Below, in pieces: positions 60,104 to 64,000 of a DNA stretch of 64,000 nt. The translations under genes were made by a program, and so were the position numbers. The stretch spans positions 30,861,883 to 30,925,882 of the forward strand of contig OX243820.1 of assembly GCA_945859605.1 (NCBI GenBank), read 5' to 3'. The notes beneath the pieces were generated by a model that made no database searches, had not been told where the DNA came from, and saw nothing but the letters and a program-made list of their open reading frames with translations. The DNA comes from Lumbricus rubellus (lineage: Eukaryota > Annelida > Clitellata > Crassiclitellata > Lumbricidae). Each line of letters opens with the position of its first letter. Position 1 is the stretch's first letter.

Positions 60104-63100
60104 GAATTTATATAGCGCCCCTTCAAGATCCCTACTCAGATCCGTTCAGTTGTTAATCTATCTGAATGATGTCTGCACCTATGCAAAACCAAATCACTTC
60201 CCGTATCAAGCCACACAAAGAGTCAACTAACCTCACGCAGTCAGACATCGACGAAGAAAGTTTAAGGCTGAAGCTGGAGGGCGTTTTTCTCTGCTGAAAA
60301 AAAGCAAAAAGGAATATATTCAGTCACCGCATCAAACTGCACACAAACATAGAATGTAGATCAATAAAATCAACCGTTCACTAACTTCAAGTTGAACCAC
60401 TTGTTTTAGGCATAAACTTTTAAAACGCATCTATCCTAAATTACGGCTAATCAACAGAGTAATTAATAATAATGATGAACACCTTTCTATTACTCTGTTA
60501 ACTGACTATATTTTAAGTAAATAATAATAATAGTGAAATCAAGTGAAATTCATGTATTGTATACGGACATAATATTATAAACAACTTACAATTTAACCTC
60601 ATAAAGGTGTTTTAATTAGCTACTCATCAGTTCTAAACAAGTGCAACTTACATGTAAGTGCGTTTTGAGAACGTTTCACGAGATACATGCACTGCAGAGA
60701 CGTAATCACTCACACAAGCAATAATATTATAAGTCTTATAACGCCTGAAAAATTAAAAATTAAATCTTCAAAAATGATCGCCATATCGACGTACATTTGC
60801 GGTTGGCGAGAGGCGAAGACCCTTAACAAGATTGCGAATATCATCCACGTTGTTTGGCGTCTGGTCGATTGGCGACGTAATCGGTTTAATCTCCACTTTG
60901 ATTTTGCTCGACTTGTCTTCGGGATCTACACAAGAACAGCATTACCAAACATGTGAAACATTAACAAACATGTGAAATATCACCAAACATAGAGTGAAAC
61001 ATTACCAAACATGTGAAACATTACCAAACATGTGAAACATTACCAAACATGTGAAACATTGCCAAACAAGTGAAACATCACCAAACATGTGAAACATTAC
61101 CAAACATTGAGTGAAACATTACCAAACATTGAAACATTACCAAAAATGTGAAACATTACCAAAAATTGAATGAAACATTACCAAACATTGAGTGAAACAT
61201 TACCAAACATTGAGTGAAACATTACCAAACATTGAAACATTACCAAACATTGAGTGAAACATTACCAAACATGTGAAACTTACCAAACATGTAAAACATT
61301 AATACCAAACTCGAGCATTTGTCTTATAAAATCCTGCACTTTGGAATTGACTGTCTCTCCATTGTGAAAGGCGCTTTATAAATTTATACAATACCATTAC
61401 AATCACAAACGATACGATTGCAGATGAAAAAAATGCTATTTTTAGTTAAATTAAGCCAGATGGATTGATTGATTGAAATTCTCACCAGAGTCCGAGTCCG
61501 AACTGGAATAGAAACTGTCACCATTGTCTGGCAAGTGGTCAAGGATTGCCACTACATGAAATGTTAACCAGATCACGTAACATATTTAACATAATAGTAC
61601 AACATATTTACAAAACATAATAACATATTTATACTACAAACATATTTACTATAAAACTCAAAGCATCTGGAAGACAGAAATTACTGCTCTCATCCGACCA
61701 ATTCTACATCACCATTAATGAAAAAGCATAAATAGAAGGCTGTTTCAAGTGGAAAAACAGCAAGAAAAATATTACCGAGTCATTATGTATCTAGCGCCAA
61801 TGTCTAGCAAAAAACACAGGCAGTGAAAAAATCAGACAAAGATGTAATTAAATAATATTATATTGTAAGAAAATTTTAGTACATGTGCTACAAAATTGGA
61901 AGCCGTAACCTTGAGCAACACAAGAAACAACAGAAAAAACGAAGTGAACGGAAAGGATACTTTGCGGTGTGCTTTCTGGGCGGACGGAAAAGCCTTCGTC
62001 ATCCACCTGACTGACAGTCTAAAATACATCATCAAAATTGATATCTATAGGGCCCCTTCAGAAGTGCTCATCAACAAGAAATTCGCCACCACCATTTGTC
62101 ATCGTTCATCGCCTACATCAATAGAACATTATCTTTATCGGTATAGGATGAACAATCATCTTTATCGCTTATAGATGACCCATTAACTTTATAGGTATTA
62201 GATTAACCAGTGCTGCTATCTTTATCGATATTAGATGATGATCTTAGTAAATATTACCAGCATACGTTTTGCCAACATTTGTCAAAGCATAGGTAAACAT
62301 AAAACTTCCTTACAGACCTCCATTAAAACTGCCCACAAGGACATAGGTGCACCTTACTAGTTAACAAAGATAAGATTATTCTGTAATCAAGTGCGCATTG
62401 CTTGGCAGCTGGTTGGTTAACATGTTCAGCCAGCAGCACAGGGAGTATGGGATTGATACTGTCTTAAGGCAGAAGGTCTCAGTACAAAACTACTCAGCAC
62501 CAATGCACCATTGATACATAATCAGTTGTAGGGTTAAGTAAGTGTACACTTCTCCACTTGGAAGTAAGACGTTATTAAACAGCACTGATATCATATTGCA
62601 TCAATGAGCACAAACTTTCAATAAACAACAAACACAACAGACATTGTGATTTCTATGCCATCTAGCGAAGGAATGGCTAATTGCATTTAGCTCTGAAATA
62701 TTGAGATTATAACGTGATGGCTAGAAAAGTTTTACGCACCTTTTTGACATTTTCAGCTTCTCTAAAAGGTAAAAAATAAATATTTATTTATTTATTTCTC
62801 CATTTCTATATCGCCCCTTCAAGCTCTCTCCTCAGAGGCGCTCGCGACAACAGCGCGGACACTGCATCTGAGTTTCACGCTGAAGCGCCCAAGCAATTAC
62901 GAGTGAAGGACTCGCTCAAGGTCCCTACAAAGTGGCTTGAGATGGATTCGAACCTGCAACCCTCCTACTGCAAGGCAATGAACATACGAACTACACAACC
63001 ACACCCCACAAATTTTACTTTTTCCCCATAATAAATTTCTAAGTTAAACTAACTCAACATCTATACATATAATCAAAATTGCGATTTCAAGAGCATAATT

Positions 63101-64000
63101 TAATAGGTTAGTACGGTAATCCGAAAAAGCCAGCCCTTAACAATTCAACAATGAATTTTATTGGCTTCCCATTCACTTTTAGTACACTCTCGTCGATAAA
63201 TGATTAAAGTTGAAGCAATAAGACATCTGCCATTGCAAGTAGAGCGAGGAAAGCATTTACAACTCAATACACAAGCATGTAAGCATGCATACACAGGCTG
63301 CACACAATAATGATTAGCTGTGGCTGGGGGGCGCGTCTGAGCAAGTTTCTTCGAGAGGCGCTATATAAATTCTCAAAAGGAATGAATGAATGAACAATAA
63401 GCTAGTAATCTCCCAACAAAATTTAGAATGTCATGTGAACTTTTCCTTGACCTTTACAACAGGGAGAGAATTTTAAGTGAGTTACATCGAAAGCTGCCAA
63501 CTCTAGACGAGTGAAAACAGACGCTTTACACTTTTTTGCTGTCTTGCTGTTCTTTCTTCTTTTTGTTGTTTCGCTTGCGCTTCGGAATACTTAATATCCC
63601 TGCAAAAATCAAACAGACAGACAAATAAATATCATCACACACGCGACAATTAGTAAAGAACACTACAGAAACCAAGACGCAGTCAGTGTTTAGTTTGAAG
63701 TGTGGTAGTCATAATTATTGCAACGTAATTGTTTTGTGGCAACACTCGAACTTATCAAAATACCAATAAAAAAATAAAATTAGAAATAAAATAAAACTAA
63801 AAACTACTAATTTACAACTGACCAGTATGAAAGCAAAGTCCAAACTGAGAATAGATTCAGAAGTTGATCCCCAATTTAAGCAAGTGGGAGACAGTAGACA
63901 CCAGCTCATCCATATTTAAAGTGTGAGTATAATTCGAAAAGCTTCAAAGTAATTGTAGAAGTTCATGGAAAGATTTACCCAGATCTATCCAAAATGGATA
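53444..64000 (-). CDS. FCHO2: Muniscin endocytic adaptor (FCHO1/2- or SGIP1-like), linker and mu-homology domain; 5' incomplete
   Basis: Fifteen exons in transcription order: 63979-64000 (partial), 63530-63599, 62740-62761, 61961-62006, 61486-61551, 60795-60925, 60232-60293, 59569-59705, 58749-58906, 57996-58213, 57237-57392, 56264-56396, 55423-55628, 54771-55000, 53444-53478. All junctions are GT-AG and phases agree. Recognisable parts: [17 protein letters not shown] and IKVEIKP in the linker; then the mu-homology domain with [83 protein letters not shown] and [11 protein letters not shown]. Muniscins nucleate clathrin-coated pits at the plasma membrane and bind cargo, Eps15/intersectin and AP-2. 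The F-BAR domain expected in FCHO would lie beyond 64000; SGIP1, which lacks it, is the alternative, so the symbol is provisional. Confidence 0.88.
53540..53795 (-). pseudogene. LINE C-terminal fragment with 3' UTR
   Basis: Minus-strand frame: [20 protein letters not shown], then [19 protein letters not shown], the conserved CR1/L2-type end. The UTR reads gcgcctctgagtagccccct tgaagaggcgctatataaatg. It lies in the last FCHO-like intron. Confidence 0.7.
53918..54770. repeat. Tandem copies of an intron segment including the exon end and splice donor
   Basis: Three copies of a unit containing ctacttccacttataaccga, accatatcatcttacagaa and ttaataatcattacaaaac start near 53927, 54283 and 54626. Near 54588-54625 the unit also contains ttaccagtaaagaatcgttt tttgatga, a copy of the last ~20 coding bases plus donor of exon 54771-55000. 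Copy spacing differs because of insertions (hAT MITE 54062-54250; anonymous insert about 54425-54580). Confidence 0.8.
54062..54250. mobile_element. hAT-like MITE, 189 bp
   Basis: Ends cagggctgtttt and aaaaagccctg. The interior matches 12937-13141 in reverse orientation (gaactgcacattttgtgtac aactgcac). Flanking 8-mers tataattc and cataatgt match at 5 of 8 positions only. Confidence 0.75.
55145..55235 (-). mobile_element. SINE head fragment
   Basis: Contains ggtggattcgaacctacaac (B box on the minus strand) and actacaccaccac (A-box region). The 3' half of the SINE is missing. Confidence 0.65.
55320..55422. repeat. (CAGA)n-rich tract next to the splice donor
   Basis: gacagacagacgacaga repeats abut the 5' splice site of exon 55423-55628 on the intron side. 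Confidence 0.75.
55725..56263. repeat. 31-bp minisatellite derived from an exon end
   Basis: On the + strand the unit reads ctggtacttaagaatgtcaa tgttgaagtac. About 17 copies fill most of the 635-bp intron between exons 56264-56396 and 55423-55628. The six or seven copies nearest the exon are almost identical; those farther away are more diverged and vary in length. Confidence 0.92.
56264..56396 (-). CDS. FCHO2: FCHO-like exon whose end and 5' splice site are tandemly copied into the intron
   Basis: Encodes [16 protein letters not shown] through [12 protein letters not shown]; it starts with one base completing a codon and ends in phase 0. The donor CAG|GTACTT at 56264/56263 is the first of a long series of near-identical donors repeated every 31 bp in the intron. 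I chose the first because it joins in frame to [11 protein letters not shown] at 55628; reading past it gives V-L-Q-H-stop. Confidence 0.85.
56935..57150 (-). mobile_element. tRNA-derived SINE, near full length
   Basis: Reverse copy with tail ttatagcgtcccttcaagct, body gcggacac-type sequence and B box ggtggattcgaacctcgaac. Closest in sequence to 715-943. Confidence 0.88.
58280..58606. mobile_element. hAT-like MITE, 327 bp, perfect 8-bp TSD
   Basis: Flanked by gtaaccat at 58272-58279 and 58607-58614. Termini are cagaggcaagg and ccggggccgccactg-type (right end tggggccgccactg). The interior has the module atgactaaaaaaagaaaggtcgtc at about 58495. It sits in an FCHO-like intron. Confidence 0.85.
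58985..59250 (-). pseudogene. LINE 3' fragment, same family as 53540-53795
   Basis: Minus strand: [20 protein letters not shown], then [13 protein letters not shown], followed by a UTR ending cttgaagacgtgctatacaaa and a (GAATGA)-type tail. It is more diverged than 53540-53795 and has an extra insertion in the coding part. Confidence 0.65.
60056..60150 (-). repeat. (CAAT)n tail with LINE/SINE 3' stub
   Basis: (CAAT)n, about 11 copies, then cagaatttatatagcgcccc ttcaagatccctactcaga. Confidence 0.7.
60940..61300. repeat. 19-22-bp minisatellite next to a 3' splice site
   Basis: About 17 units of accaaacatgtgaaacatt or the variant accaaacattgagtgaaaca tt. The array ends about 15 bp from the acceptor of exon 60795-60925. 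Confidence 0.9.
62740..62761 (-). CDS. FCHO2: 22-bp microexon of the FCHO-like gene
   Basis: Acceptor accttttag, exon coding for EAENVKK after one base that completes the preceding codon, donor gtgcgt. Phase agrees with the preceding exon only if that exon uses the better donor gt|gtaaag (end 63530), giving ...[20 protein letters not shown]. Supported by frame and splice sites only. Confidence 0.6.
62785..63007 (-). mobile_element. tRNA-derived SINE, variant copy
   Basis: Reverse copy like 40883-41094, with tail atatcgccccttcaagctct and B-box region gatggattcgaacctgcaac. It lies in the FCHO-like intron just upstream of the microexon. Confidence 0.8.
63335..63405 (+). repeat. LINE 3' stub
   Basis: gtctgagcaagtttcttcga gaggcgctatataaattct followed by a (GAAT)n tail. 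Confidence 0.6.

Overview
The window is animal nuclear DNA. Its genes are split into short exons with GT-AG introns, and it is rich in microsatellites, minisatellites, tRNA-derived SINEs, LINE fragments and short inverted-repeat transposons. The protein families (a BIRC6/BRUCE-type ubiquitin enzyme, an FCHO/SGIP-type muniscin, a neuropeptide-type rhodopsin GPCR) and the repeat style suggest a marine invertebrate, most likely a deuterostome such as an echinoderm or hemichordate. The species cannot be fixed from sequence alone.

Layout. (1) 1-13.8 kb, + strand: the last 20 coding exons (604 codons plus stop) of a BIRC6-like gene, ending with the E2 (UBC) domain. Its introns hold hAT-like MITEs, SINEs, a LINE fragment and a 14-bp minisatellite. 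(2) 13.8-29.6 kb: a gene-poor block with a young LTR-type element of about 4.25 kb without coding capacity (19106-23358), inserted in a CATA microsatellite, and several MITEs, one nested in another. (3) 29.67-30.80 kb, - strand: an intronless GPCR, preceded by long trinucleotide repeats. (4) 31-53 kb: a second gene-poor block of simple repeats, a 96-bp satellite, a LINE inserted in a SINE, and more MITEs. (5) 53.4-64 kb, - strand: the linker and mu-homology domain exons of an FCHO/SGIP-family endocytic adaptor, running off the right edge.

The three genes have unrelated jobs (ubiquitin conjugation/apoptosis control, peptide signalling, clathrin-mediated endocytosis) and nothing suggests they work as a unit. 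The most interesting signals are structural. In the FCHO-like gene one intron is mostly a 31-bp tandem array that copies the end of the preceding exon together with its 5' splice site, and the 3' end of the penultimate exon is also tandemly copied. Two other minisatellites abut splice sites. The palindrome TAGGCCTA occurs 27 times between 14.5 and 49.2 kb and I found none in the flanking gene regions. At least eight MITEs have perfect 8-bp target-site duplications, and several MITEs with different ends share an internal hairpin module. The SINE tail matches the 3' end of LINE fragments in the same window, which points to its mobilising partner.

Exon boundaries were set by eye from splice sites, reading-frame continuity and remembered family similarity. 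No alignment or database search was run.
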